The translations under genes were made by a program, and so were the position numbers. Positions 1-9,266 of a stretch of DNA of 38,099 nt are shown here, piece by piece (the stretch's first letter is position 1; every line of letters begins with the position of its first letter). Source of the stretch: Gammaproteobacteria bacterium (GTDB lineage Bacteria; Pseudomonadota; Gammaproteobacteria; Arenicellales; JAJDZL01); contig JAJDZL010000009.1 in NCBI GenBank assembly GCA_022824665.1, positions 1 to 38,099 on the forward strand, read 5' to 3'. The notes below the pieces were generated by a model. That model searched no databases. It had not been told where the DNA came from and worked only from the letters and a program-made list of their open reading frames with translations.

Positions 1-2
1 TT

Positions 3-545
3 GTTGGGCAATGGAAGCATCTTATGAAACAGTACCTTGACAATCAGAACTGTCCGAAACGTGCAAATTTCGAGACCATGGAAAAGGCGTTAGCCTGGCG
101 AGACCCAAAACGAACGACAAAGCAAATCCGGGACAGATTTATTGAGTTGATCGAAAGCGGACAGCAGGTTAACTGTGTCTGGAGTAACACAAAGTTGATG
201 AGGAACAACTTTAATGTTGACCACTGCTTCCCCTATTCAGCATGGCCCTGTGGAGATATGTGGAATCTCTTACCGGCTTCACAAAATGTCAATCAGAAAC
301 AGAAGCGGGACAAATTGCCATCAGTGCCGAAGTTGGAAAAATCAGAATCTGCCATATTGGAATGGTGGCAAAAGGCGTACATTGAAAAGTCAGGAAGTAC
401 CAAACAGGAATTTTTCAATCAAGCAAGAGCCAGTCTCAGAGTCAGTGTCGATTCACATTCTGGTCCTTCACTTGATGATATTTTTGAGTCCCTGGTTGTG
501 CAACAGCACAAACTCAGGGTTTACCAGCAGATTCCGCAATGGTAG
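3..545 (+). CDS. HNH endonuclease-like protein, C-terminal part (5' end outside window)
   Basis: Frame stays open to the left edge (VGQWKHLMKQY...). HNH-like core NVDHCFPYSAWPCGDMWNLLPASQNVNQKQKRDKLPS. Confidence 0.75.
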   Translation, partial: VGQWKHLMKQYLDNQNCPKRANFETMEKALAWRDPKRTTKQIRDRFIELIESGQQVNCVWSNTKLMRNNFNVDHCFPYSAWPCGDMWNLLPASQNVNQKQKRDKLPSVPKLEKSESAILEWWQKAYIEKSGSTKQEFFNQARASLRVSVDSHSGPSLDDIFESLVVQQHKLRVYQQIPQW

Positions 546-859
546 GATCGAAATGACCCGGAAATGAGGCCTTTTCGAAGGTTGTAATGTATTGAATGTT
601 TCGCGCGAAAGCCGAGACTTGAAAAAACGCTTACCCCAAAATATCGCCCCATATTGGCCTTTTGTTGCACTTTGAGGCCGAAATCCCGCATTTCTACCCC
701 ACTGCCTGGGTGTTGCCTATGCAACGCTATGGAGTCCTGGAATAATCCAAGATATTGCCGTCTTTCATTATGATTTTATTGATTATTGGTGCCATAGTCC
801 AGTCTCTATGAAGAACAATTGCAACCATCATAAAACCACAAAATTCCACAGGCTGAACC

Positions 860-1342
860 ATGGCAACAACCATCAACTGTGACTTATTTTGGACCCACTA
901 CCTCAATTGTTCTGAGCTGCAGCGGCTCGAGGGAATCTTCAACCAGATCGATCTTTCGCCACTCGTTGAAGCCATTTTCAGGGAACGTAATTTCAGCGGC
1001 CGTTGCGACTGGCCAGTAGCCGCAATGCTGCGCGCGCTGATCGCCATGGGTGTCCTGCAGCATCGCAGCACTGAATCATTGCGGCGCGAACTGATGCACA
1101 ATCCCACCTTGATGATCACACTGGGATTTGAATTGAAAGCCGACCTCGACGGCTGTGACCACCTCAATCAGTTTTTGCCCTGGGGCTTAAGGTAACGATC
1201 TCAATGGTTGTGATGCTGGCGGTGGCGAATTTTGCCATACAGCTGAACAAACCCGATGAGGTTCGCTCGCTGGTCTTGTCTTTGGCAGCCGGAACAGGGC
1301 GTTTTTTGTCAAATACCGAACACTCGACAGGTCGAAGGATTT
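860..1342 (+). pseudogene. IS transposase (DUF772 / InsH N-terminal type), internally deleted: N-terminal domain joined to C-terminal tail
   Basis: 860-1195 encodes MATTINCDLFWTHYLNCSELQRLEGIFNQIDLSPLVEAIF...RRELMHNPTLMITLGFELKADLDGCDHLNQF (DUF772-like). Near the 3' end another frame reads LKVTISMVVMLAVANFAIQLNKPDEVRSLV, which looks like a transposase C-terminus. The DDE core is missing. Confidence 0.7.
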
Positions 1343-1575
1343 AACGCGGCTGAATTTCGGGGTTGCCTTACAACAAAGCTGATTTTTTTTAGCTGATGAT
1401 GCTCAATGGGCTCAATTCACCGACAGGTAGACTGAATTCCGGGATAATTGACTCCATCACAGATGAAACTCCGCGGTGCGGAGCGTGAAACTGCCGGATT
1501 TTGAATGAATCGAGATTTAAGATAACATTACAATTAAATTCAGACATTTAAATTTCAAACAACGATCAGGTTAGT

Positions 1576-2196
1576 GTGATGTTAATAAATTCAAAAATCA
1601 CGGCAGCGGTCTGTGCGTGTTTGGTGTCGCTGATGAGCAGCGGATATACGTATGCTACGAGTTGCGATCAAGTTGAACTGGGTAATTCCAATTGTGCCGA
1701 AGGTGTTTACTATAACGATACTAAATCGGTAGGAGGAACATTGCAACACTCGGCCAGGGTTTACATTAGACATCTTTGTCCAGAATTAAAAAAGAAAATC
1801 AGTATCCGTGTCTATTTTCAGAATAATACGACACAACAGCTAGTGGCAACTGAAGACTCAACAAGGTCATCAAAAACCTACAAGGGACGAGGAAAAAGTA
1901 CAGGTTTACGCTGCTGTTCAAACTTGGGAATGTGCAACAAAAGCGACGTCATTAACGATGAAGGCTGTAAGGCACAGTACGAAACGAGCGCGGCAAGCAA
2001 TTCGTGCACCAATGCAACTGTCACTTTTTGGTCAGGCACATCTTGCAAAATTAATAACCAGTGTAAACAAGATGATGGCACTTGGAGTCGCTACCAAAAT
2101 GCGTACATTGAGTATTTGGAAGTGCCAGATTTACGTAATTGTGACGGCTATATGACCACGAATACGAATTGCTATAGAGGCAGCACTGGGTTTTAA
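1576..2196 (+). CDS. Hypothetical secreted Cys-rich protein
   Basis: 206-aa ORF with N-terminal hydrophobic signal-like segment (ITAAVCACLVSLMSSGYTYA) and about a dozen Cys in the mature part; locally AT-richer DNA. No family recognised. Confidence 0.55.
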   Translation: MMLINSKITAAVCACLVSLMSSGYTYATSCDQVELGNSNCAEGVYYNDTKSVGGTLQHSARVYIRHLCPELKKKISIRVYFQNNTTQQLVATEDSTRSSKTYKGRGKSTGLRCCSNLGMCNKSDVINDEGCKAQYETSAASNSCTNATVTFWSGTSCKINNQCKQDDGTWSRYQNAYIEYLEVPDLRNCDGYMTTNTNCYRGSTGF

Positions 2197-2211
2197 CTCA
2201 AATTTCAGAGC

Positions 2212-2515
2212 ATGATTCTGGATACCGATACCAGTTCATTAAAGCGGGACTGGGCTGATAAAAACGACAAGGACGTCACAAGTACCAAGACCTGATTCGG
2301 CTAAAAATTGCACGTCCATGGGGATGTGAAATAAGAGCTGCCAATCTGCTTCAGTTTGGCTACCGCGCGCGAGTCTGAATACGGCCACTGTTAAATGCCA
2401 ATTGCACAGCATGAAAAGCTTTGGTTCTTTGATCGGTGCGAGAGTTTTGTTGCCGACCGCGGTCTTGACAGCAACAAGATCCGCAAGCGGCTGTTTGACA
2501 ATGATCCCGTGTTAT
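2212..2515 (+). pseudogene. Degraded IS transposase DDE core fragment
   Basis: One frame reads MILDTDTSSLKRDWADKNDKDVTSTKT*FG*KLHVHGDVK*ELPICFSLATARESEYG; the stops sit where W, Y and Y are expected in the WFGYKLH...YELP motif. A neighbouring frame continues ESFVADRGLDSNKIRKRLFDNDP. Confidence 0.75.
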
Positions 2516-2685
2516 AAAATCTTGACCAGCGATAATGTCTCCAACGCAAAACCCTCGAAATTGCGCACAATTGATTTTTGCTGGTTAGAATGGCAGAATA
2601 AGGTTCATGGCCTTTTTGGCTAAATTGACAAACGAAATTTATTGGATGATTTACTGTCCATAGTACAGTGTGAAGAGAGATTCAG

Positions 2686-3201
2686 ATGACGCATTCAACT
2701 TTAATATTGCGATTGCCACAGCGATGGAAAATCGTTGCAGCTTTGTCCGCCGCCCTTTGGTGTGCAGCGGTTACCGCAGACGAAATGAACACAATCGAAT
2801 TAGTGACCACCTACAAGCGTGATTATGTCACGATCGAACACGCGGGTCAGGAGGTCACCGGGGGCTCGCTACGCGGGACGACTACCGTGACTCGGAGCGA
2901 TGTTAGTCCGTTTGTGGAAGGCGAAAGCAGTCTCATAACGTGCATCTTCTATGGGACCGCAACAGACACGGGTATCGACCTTGAAGCACCTTGCACGAAT
3001 ACGGACACCTCGGGTGACAAGTGGTTCTGGCTGGCAAAGAGGAGCGCCGGGGATACACAAGTGGGTGGCGAGGGGCGCCGGGAACTGCTCGGTGGTACAG
3101 GCAAGTACAAAGGTGTGAGCGGTTCGTGCACCTATTCCACCCACTATATGGCAGATAACTGGATTGTTTCGCGAAGCCGTTGCAAATGGAGCATACGGTG
3201 A
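2686..3201 (+). CDS. Secreted hypothetical protein, copy 1 (allene-oxide-cyclase-barrel-like GGTGKYKGVSG motif)
   Basis: 171 aa, signal peptide (WKIVAALSAALWCAAVTA), conserved motif shared with copy 2. Confidence 0.75.
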   Translation: MTHSTLILRLPQRWKIVAALSAALWCAAVTADEMNTIELVTTYKRDYVTIEHAGQEVTGGSLRGTTTVTRSDVSPFVEGESSLITCIFYGTATDTGIDLEAPCTNTDTSGDKWFWLAKRSAGDTQVGGEGRRELLGGTGKYKGVSGSCTYSTHYMADNWIVSRSRCKWSIR

Positions 3202-3333
3202 TCCAAGGGTTATATTGCAGGATTTTTGCCGGTTAGATTGACACAAAAAGGTTGATGGCCTTTTTGATTAAATTGACAAACGAAATTTATTGGATAATTC
3301 GCTGTCTATAATGCAGTGCGACGAGAGATTCAG

Positions 3334-3849
3334 ATGACGCTTTCAACTTTAAAATTGCGATTGCCACAGCGATGGAAAATCGTTGCAGCTTTGTCCGCCG
3401 CCCTTTGGTGTGCGGCAGCTACCGCAGATGAAATGGGCACGACCGAACTGTTGACCACCTACAAGTACGACTATGTCACGATCGAACATGCGGGTCATGA
3501 GATCACCGGGGGCTCGTTACGCGGGACGACTACTGTGACTCGGAGCGATGTTGGTCCGTTTGTGGAAGGCGAAAGCAGTCTCATAGCGTGCATCATCTAT
3601 GCATCCAAAACTGACACAGGTCTTGACCTTGAGGCACCTTGCACGAATACAGACACCTCGGGTGACAAGTGGTTCTGGCTGGCAAAGAGGAGTGCCGGGG
3701 ATATACAAGTGGGCGGCGAGGGGCGCTGGGAAGTGCCGGGTGGTACAGGTAAATATAAAGGTTTGAGCGGCGCGTGCACCTATTCCACCCGTTATATGGA
3801 AGATAACTGGATTGTTACGCGCACTCGTTGCAAATGGAGCATACAGTGA
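3334..3849 (+). CDS. Secreted hypothetical protein, copy 2
   Basis: 171 aa from ATG 3334 (the ORF track starts 18 nt upstream, but homology with copy 1 supports 3334). About 84% identical to copy 1 by hand alignment. Confidence 0.75.
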   Translation: MTLSTLKLRLPQRWKIVAALSAALWCAAATADEMGTTELLTTYKYDYVTIEHAGHEITGGSLRGTTTVTRSDVGPFVEGESSLIACIIYASKTDTGLDLEAPCTNTDTSGDKWFWLAKRSAGDIQVGGEGRWEVPGGTGKYKGLSGACTYSTRYMEDNWIVTRTRCKWSIQ

Positions 3850-4221
3850 TCCGAGGGCTCTATTGCACGAGTCCATGCGGTAATTCACTCTAAGTGAATC
3901 GCTTAATTCGCCAGCGCGTGAAAACTAACTGGCGCTGAATAGCCCATTGGCTGACGCTGTGATGTAGTTGTTCGAGATGCGGTAATCCCGATCTGAAGTG
4001 CAATACTTGTCAGACACAGAACCTGACGCATCGCCCGAACAGCCAAAATTGAATTCGATTCACTTCATGGATGAATGACAGCGACTAAAAAGATTTCTTT
4101 TCTTCGCTTTGTTTAGGTAAAATTTTGACTTGCTTCTTTCTTTCGGGTTTATCTCAGGCAAATAATTGACCCGGACCGTCAATGAAAGAAAGTATCTCGA
4201 AATAAAAAATTTTGATATTTT

Positions 4222-4251
4222 TTGAATTACCATTATCAATACGATTAAAAT
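4222..4251 (+). promoter_or_regulatory. Possible sigma70 promoter for trxA (TTGAAT-18 nt-TAAAAT)
   Basis: TTGAAT at 4222-4227 and TAAAAT at 4246-4251 in AT-rich DNA about 70 bp upstream of trxA. Confidence 0.35.
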
Positions 4252-4318
4252 AATTGCTCCTACCAGTTTGAATAAAGCTGTGCTGGCATTTTTTCAGCAC
4301 ACCTGCTAACAGTGAGTT

Positions 4319-4645
4319 ATGTCAGAATCAATTACATACGTAAGCGACGATAGTTTTCAGAACGAGGTTTTGAATTCGTCTATGCCGGTCATCGTTGACT
4401 TCTGGGCCGAATGGTGTGGTCCGTGCAAGATGATTGCTCCGATTCTGGAAGAAGTAGCCGTTGAATACGCGGGCAAACTGAAAGTTGCAAAAGTGAATAT
4501 TGATGAAAATCCGCAGATACCGACAAACTACAGTATTCGCGGAATTCCAACCCTGATGATTTTCAAAAACGGCGTGGTCGAAGGAACCAAGGTTGGCGCT
4601 GTTTCTAAATCACAGTTAACCGCTTTCATTGATGAGACTGTTTAG
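4319..4645 (+). CDS. trxA: Thioredoxin
   Basis: 108 aa; [20 protein letters not shown] active site, [12 protein letters not shown]. Confidence 0.97.
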   Translation: MSESITYVSDDSFQNEVLNSSMPVIVDFWAEWCGPCKMIAPILEEVAVEYAGKLKVAKVNIDENPQIPTNYSIRGIPTLMIFKNGVVEGTKVGAVSKSQLTAFIDETV

Positions 4646-4677
4646 CTCATTTATTTCGGAGACGATAACTTTTTTGA

Positions 4678-4700
4678 ACACCAGTTCGGTGTAATTTTTT
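4678..4700 (+). terminator. Weak intrinsic terminator/attenuator-like hairpin between trxA and rho
   Basis: ACACC-agttc-GGTGT stem-loop followed by aaTTTTTT. Confidence 0.45.
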
Positions 4701-4792
4701 ACTTCCTGCCACATCAAAACCATTCTTTCTTTTCTTGTTGACAGTGCCTGCGTCATGCGGCCCTGTTACATCCATAACCGAGACCAAATTTT

Positions 4793-6061
4793 ATGGGAAT
4801 TAGTCTAACTGAGTTAAAAGCAAAATCACCAACCGAACTGGTTGATATTGCGCGAACATCAAAAATCAACGGCGCTTCCAGAATGCGCAAACAGGATCAG
4901 ATTTTTGCCATTCTAAAAGCTGAAGCCCGAAATGGCGGCAGTATCACCGGAGAAGGTGTGATGGAGACCCTGCAGGATGGTTTTGGATTTCTGCGCTCTC
5001 CGATGGGATCTTATCTGGCCGGTCCCGATGATATCTACGTTTCACCGAGTCAAATCAGACGCTTTAATCTGCGCACCGGTGATACCGTTTCCGGTCTCAT
5101 TCGCCCACCCAAAGACTCTGAGCGATACTTTGCATTGCTCAAGGTCGAACAAATCAACAACGAAGCACTCGACCGACTCAGGGACAAGGTACTGTTTGAG
5201 AATTTGACGCCGCTGCATCCAGACGAACGCATCCGGCTCGAACGGGGCAATGGCAGCTCGGAAGACTTGACCGCCAGGATTATCGACCTGGTGGCGCCGA
5301 TCGGTAAAGGCCAGCGAGGTCTGATTGTGTCATCGCCAAAGACTGGAAAAACAGTCATGCTGCAGCAGATGGCACACTCGATCGCAGCAAACAATCCTGA
5401 ATGCGAGCTGATCGTACTGCTGATCGATGAACGGCCTGAAGAGGTTACAGAAATGCAGCGCTCGGTGCGCGGCGAGGTCGTCTCCTCGACATTCGATGAG
5501 CCGGCAACCCGGCACATTCAGGTGGCCGAGATGGTCATTGAAAAAGCCAAGCGACTGGTTGAACACAAACGCGATGTTGTCATCCTGCTTGACTCAATCA
5601 CCCGCCTGGCCCGTGCTTACAATACTGTTGCACCGGCCTCCGGCAAGGTGCTCACCGGCGGAGTCGACTCCAACGCCCTGCAGCGCCCAAAACGCTTCTT
5701 TGGCGCAGCCCGCAACATTGAAGAAGGTGGCAGTATTACGATTCTCGCCACTGCCCTCATTGAAACCGGGTCAAAAATGGACGAGGTCATTTATGAGGAA
5801 TTCAAAGGCACCGGCAATATGGAGATTCATCTGGACCGCAGGATCGCTGAAAAGCGCGTTTATCCGTCCATTATCATCTCACGATCCGGGACCCGGCGCG
5901 AGGACTTACTGACTGAACCGACAGAGCTGAAAATGATCTGGGCACTCAGGAAGCTGCTGCACTCTTCAGACGATCTTGAGTCAATCGAGCTGCTTTCCGA
6001 ACGCCTCAAGGCGACAAAAACCAACGCCGATTTCTTTGAATCCATGAAACGGATTTCCTGA
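4793..6061 (+). CDS. rho: Transcription termination factor Rho
   Basis: 422 aa; [57 protein letters not shown]; trxA-rho-rpmE order. Confidence 0.98.
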   Translation: MGISLTELKAKSPTELVDIARTSKINGASRMRKQDQIFAILKAEARNGGSITGEGVMETLQDGFGFLRSPMGSYLAGPDDIYVSPSQIRRFNLRTGDTVSGLIRPPKDSERYFALLKVEQINNEALDRLRDKVLFENLTPLHPDERIRLERGNGSSEDLTARIIDLVAPIGKGQRGLIVSSPKTGKTVMLQQMAHSIAANNPECELIVLLIDERPEEVTEMQRSVRGEVVSSTFDEPATRHIQVAEMVIEKAKRLVEHKRDVVILLDSITRLARAYNTVAPASGKVLTGGVDSNALQRPKRFFGAARNIEEGGSITILATALIETGSKMDEVIYEEFKGTGNMEIHLDRRIAEKRVYPSIIISRSGTRREDLLTEPTELKMIWALRKLLHSSDDLESIELLSERLKATKTNADFFESMKRIS

Positions 6062-6199
6062 TTCGGACACGATTGCGTATTCATTCACGGCAAAGGCCTG
6101 AATCCGAGTTGGCAATTTCGCCCGTTTTACCGTATCATTCGTGCGCTTGGCAACCTTTACCACGAACAACATCCCTGAACTGCTTAAGTTCACTGAGTC

Positions 6200-6400
6200 A
6201 TGAAACAAAACATACATCCAAATTACTCGACGATTAAAGTCAGTTGCGCTTGCGGGAACAGTTTCGAGACGCGCTCAACTCTGAAAGAAGATCTCAGCAT
6301 TGAAATTTGTTCGGTCTGCCATCCTTTTTACACTGGCAAACAGAAAATCGTTGATACCGCGGGTCGCGTAGGAAGATTCAAACAAAAGTACGGCATGTAG
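6200..6400 (+). CDS. rpmE: 50S ribosomal protein L31 (zinc-binding Cys type)
   Basis: 66 aa; CACGN...[23 protein letters not shown]. Confidence 0.95.
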   Translation: MKQNIHPNYSTIKVSCACGNSFETRSTLKEDLSIEICSVCHPFYTGKQKIVDTAGRVGRFKQKYGM

Positions 6401-6479
6401 TACCCGCCGTCCCGAACGCATAGGACAACGCGCGCTGCACTTCGCCACATCTGCTGCGAATTTCCCTCAAGGGGCTGAA

Positions 6480-7385
6480 GTGATGTCCGGCACCCCGTCG
6501 AATACGATCCGAGCCTGTGTGGACTGGGCGACTTTGCAGTTTGAAAATTCAAACGTGTATTTTGGGCACGGCTGCGACAATCCGCGCGACGAAGCGATCT
6601 GGGCAACGATGCATGTTGCCGGGCTGATGGACCGCGAGTATGAACAGGTTGCTGACCTGTCGCTTGATGGTAAGCTGCGCGCCAGCGTCGCGCAGCTGAT
6701 CAGGCAGAGGATCGAAAGCCGCAAGCCACTTGCCTATCTCATCGGTGAAGCCTGGTTTGCCGGGCACCCCTTTTTTATTGATGAGCGCGCGATTGTGCCC
6801 CGGTCACACTTTAGCGACCTGATTCAAGACGGATTCGGACCGTGGATTTCGCCGCATCAGCTACACCGTGCACTCGACCTTTGCTGCGGCAGCGGGTGCA
6901 TTGCACTCGCCCTGGCTCTGGCTTTTCCGCAACTTCAGGTTGACGCTGCTGACATCGACAGCGCGGCACTGCAAGTCGCCGAGGTGAATATTGAACGTTA
7001 CCGGTTGAATGGACGCATCAACGTCATTCAAAGCGACCTCTTTGCAGGTTTAGCGAAAGAAAAATACGATCTGATCATTTGCAATCCACCTTACATTGCA
7101 ATGTCGCTGATTGATCAATTACCGGATGAATACCTGCACGAACCACGCCATGCCTTTGCTGGCGGTAGCGACGGACTGAAGTTTGTCAGGCAGATACTCG
7201 CCCAGGCAGAACGCTATCTGACTGACAACGGCACGTTACTGATTGAACTTGGTGATAACGCTGATGCACTTGAGAACGCGTACCCGCACGTTCCGTTCCT
7301 GTGGCTGACCAGTCGCAGTGGTCAGTCGGTGGTCATGCTGCTGAGCAGGCAGGACCTTGAAACCCATCGCGACCAACTCAACTGA
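6480..7385 (+). CDS. prmB: 50S ribosomal protein L3 N5-glutamine methyltransferase
   Basis: 301 aa; SAM-binding DLCCGSGCIALALA and NPPYI motifs; PrmB-like N-terminus. Confidence 0.9.
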   Translation: MMSGTPSNTIRACVDWATLQFENSNVYFGHGCDNPRDEAIWATMHVAGLMDREYEQVADLSLDGKLRASVAQLIRQRIESRKPLAYLIGEAWFAGHPFFIDERAIVPRSHFSDLIQDGFGPWISPHQLHRALDLCCGSGCIALALALAFPQLQVDAADIDSAALQVAEVNIERYRLNGRINVIQSDLFAGLAKEKYDLIICNPPYIAMSLIDQLPDEYLHEPRHAFAGGSDGLKFVRQILAQAERYLTDNGTLLIELGDNADALENAYPHVPFLWLTSRSGQSVVMLLSRQDLETHRDQLN

Positions 7386-7406
7386 ACCACAGTCAGTCAG
7401 GTTTGT

Positions 7407-7601
7407 TCAGATCTCGAGCATATCGAAATCGTCCTTAGTCGCAAAACAGTCCGGACACTGCCAGGTTTCGGGTACGTCCTCCCAGCGCGTGCCAGGCGCA
7501 ATGCCTTCTTCCGGCAAACCAAACTCCTCCTCATAAATGAAGCCGCAGACCACACACATGTAGGCTTTAAATTCCACAGCGATTCGCGACGATCCGGCCA
7601 A
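7407..7601 (-). CDS. Rubredoxin
   Basis: CVVCGFIYEEEFGLPEEGIAPGTRWEDVPETWQCPDCFATKDDFDML; two CxxC motifs. Confidence 0.95.
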   Translation of the reverse strand: MAGSSRIAVEFKAYMCVVCGFIYEEEFGLPEEGIAPGTRWEDVPETWQCPDCFATKDDFDMLEI

Positions 7602-7661
7602 TAGACGAAAGGATTGAGTTCACAGCACAGTATAGATGCAAGCCCGGCGATGGCCTGTATC

Positions 7662-8135
7662 TCAGTCTTTATCAGACTTTGGCTGAAAACCGTATAGTTT
7701 CAGCATCTCGTTTTGCATTTCCGACCAGCGCTGCATATTCTGCTGAGTTAATTCACTCATAGAGGTCATGGAGCCGGCATTCAGCATATCCTTCCATTGC
7801 TCATGATAGGCCTGCTGCTGATTGGTAAGCATCTCGACTGTTTTGCCGAGGTAGTCAGTAAATACGCTCTGAAACGCTCCGCCGTAAAATCGAATCATCT
7901 GCGTCAGCAATTCCTTGGTGAACATCGGCTGACCACCTGACTCCTGTTCAGAAATAATCTGGATCAGAACCTGCCGGGTGATATCTTCGCCTGTCGCGAC
8001 GTCGACAGCCTGGATCTCTGTACCGCTGATGATCAGTTGTCGAACTTCCGCCAAGGTAACGTAACGACTGTCGCCCGTATCATAAAGACGACGATTCGAA
8101 TATTTTTTTATGACCCGAACTTCCATATTCTTCAC
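7662..8135 (-). CDS. phaR: Polyhydroxyalkanoate synthesis repressor PhaR
   Basis: IKKYSNRRLYDTGDSRYVTLAEVRQLI, typical PHB/PHA accumulation regulator N-terminus; next to phaB. Confidence 0.93.
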   Translation of the reverse strand: MKNMEVRVIKKYSNRRLYDTGDSRYVTLAEVRQLIISGTEIQAVDVATGEDITRQVLIQIISEQESGGQPMFTKELLTQMIRFYGGAFQSVFTDYLGKTVEMLTNQQQAYHEQWKDMLNAGSMTSMSELTQQNMQRWSEMQNEMLKLYGFQPKSDKD

Positions 8136-8141
8136 ACTGTA

Positions 8142-8867
8142 TCAGTACATATGCTGACCGCCATTGATGTCAATGGTTGAGCCAGTTATAAAAGACGCGT
8201 TTTCATCAACCAGGAACAGCACACCTCTTGCGATGTCCTGTGCTCTGCCGAGTCGTCCGACCGGAATGGTGCCAATGATTTTTTCCAGTACTCTTTCGGG
8301 CACGGCACGGACCATGTCTGTATCAACATAACCCGGCGCAATCGCATTGACTGTGATACCCTTTCTCGCACCCTCTTTGGCCAGTGCCTTGGTGAATCCA
8401 TGGATACCGGACTTGGCCGCCGAATAATTCACCTGTCCGTACTGACCGGCCTGCCCATTGACTGAACCAATGTTCACGATGCGACCGAATTCACGCTCGC
8501 GCATGCCATCGATTACCGCGCGGCACATATTGAAACATGATGACAGGTTGGTTTGCAGCACTGCGTTCCACTGCTCAAAGTCCATCGAGTGGATGGTTCT
8601 ATCGCGCGTAATGCCTGCATTGTTGACGAGAATATCGACCACGCCAAGATCACTGGTAATTTGCTCGACACCCGCCTGACACTGCTCAAAATCACTGACG
8701 TCAAACGCATAAATCGGAATCCCGGTTCTGTCATGAAATTCCTTCGCACGTTCGTGGTTGCCGGCATAATTGGCTGCGACCCGAAAACCCGCATCTGACA
8801 GGGCAATTGAAATGGCTTCACCGATTCCGCGTGTTCCACCTGTGACGATTGCAACATGTGCATTCAT
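8142..8867 (-). CDS. phaB: Acetoacetyl-CoA reductase (SDR)
   Basis: TGGTRGIGEAIS, NNAGITRD, YSAAKSGIHGFTKALAKEGA, IDINGGQHMY C-terminus. Confidence 0.93.
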   Translation of the reverse strand: MNAHVAIVTGGTRGIGEAISIALSDAGFRVAANYAGNHERAKEFHDRTGIPIYAFDVSDFEQCQAGVEQITSDLGVVDILVNNAGITRDRTIHSMDFEQWNAVLQTNLSSCFNMCRAVIDGMREREFGRIVNIGSVNGQAGQYGQVNYSAAKSGIHGFTKALAKEGARKGITVNAIAPGYVDTDMVRAVPERVLEKIIGTIPVGRLGRAQDIARGVLFLVDENASFITGSTIDINGGQHMY

Positions 8868-9266
8868 TGTTTTGTTTCTCCTTGAAGGTGAATTTTGGGT
8901 AAATTATTTTACACAAGGTTTATTTCAATACTAAATTTTTTGCACTGCAGTAATTTTTCTGTGGAGTAATAACGAAATTACCAATATGGCAGCCAAAACG
9001 GCGTATTTTTCAAGCACGTAGCACTTGAACCGAACGCGAGGTCGTTATGCAATATATCCGGCGGCAAACTGCCAGCAAAAACGCTTCAATTGAACTTCGG
9101 AAGACTCGAAACAAGTGGTTGACTGCGACAGTCACTCAATCGTCTGCACAATGGAATTTTCAACCCCTCTTCCCTTTGGTGATTAAGCAGTGAGTTTGCT
9201 CGCTGCTTCCGGGCAGAGCTTTGCAAAATCACCAGTGAGAAGTTTCCAGATATTCGGATAATCACG

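Larger units (their letters stand above)
2573..3868 (+). repeat. Two-copy tandem duplication, unit about 648 bp (2573-3220 and 3221-3868), each with one secreted-protein gene and its upstream region
   Basis: Offset is exactly 648 bp at several anchors: gatttttg 2573/3221, aattgacaaacgaaattta 2623/3271, ATG 2686/3334, stop 3201/3849. Confidence 0.9.

Noticed and set aside
712-725. GTTGC-ctat-GCAAC inverted repeat upstream of the transposase remnant as an IS terminal repeat
   Set aside because: No matching partner repeat found on the other side; too short to assert.
2402-2623. 73-aa ORF MHSMKSFGSLIGAR...
   Set aside because: Wrong frame over the decayed transposase fragment; the adjacent frame reads ESFVADRGLDSNKIRKRL.
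2869-3246. Paired minus-strand ORFs at 2869-3246 and 3517-3888
   Set aside because: Duplicated only because the underlying genes are tandemly duplicated; antisense shadows.
5427-5912. 161-aa ORF inside rho
   Set aside because: Alternative frame of a strongly conserved gene; shadow ORF.
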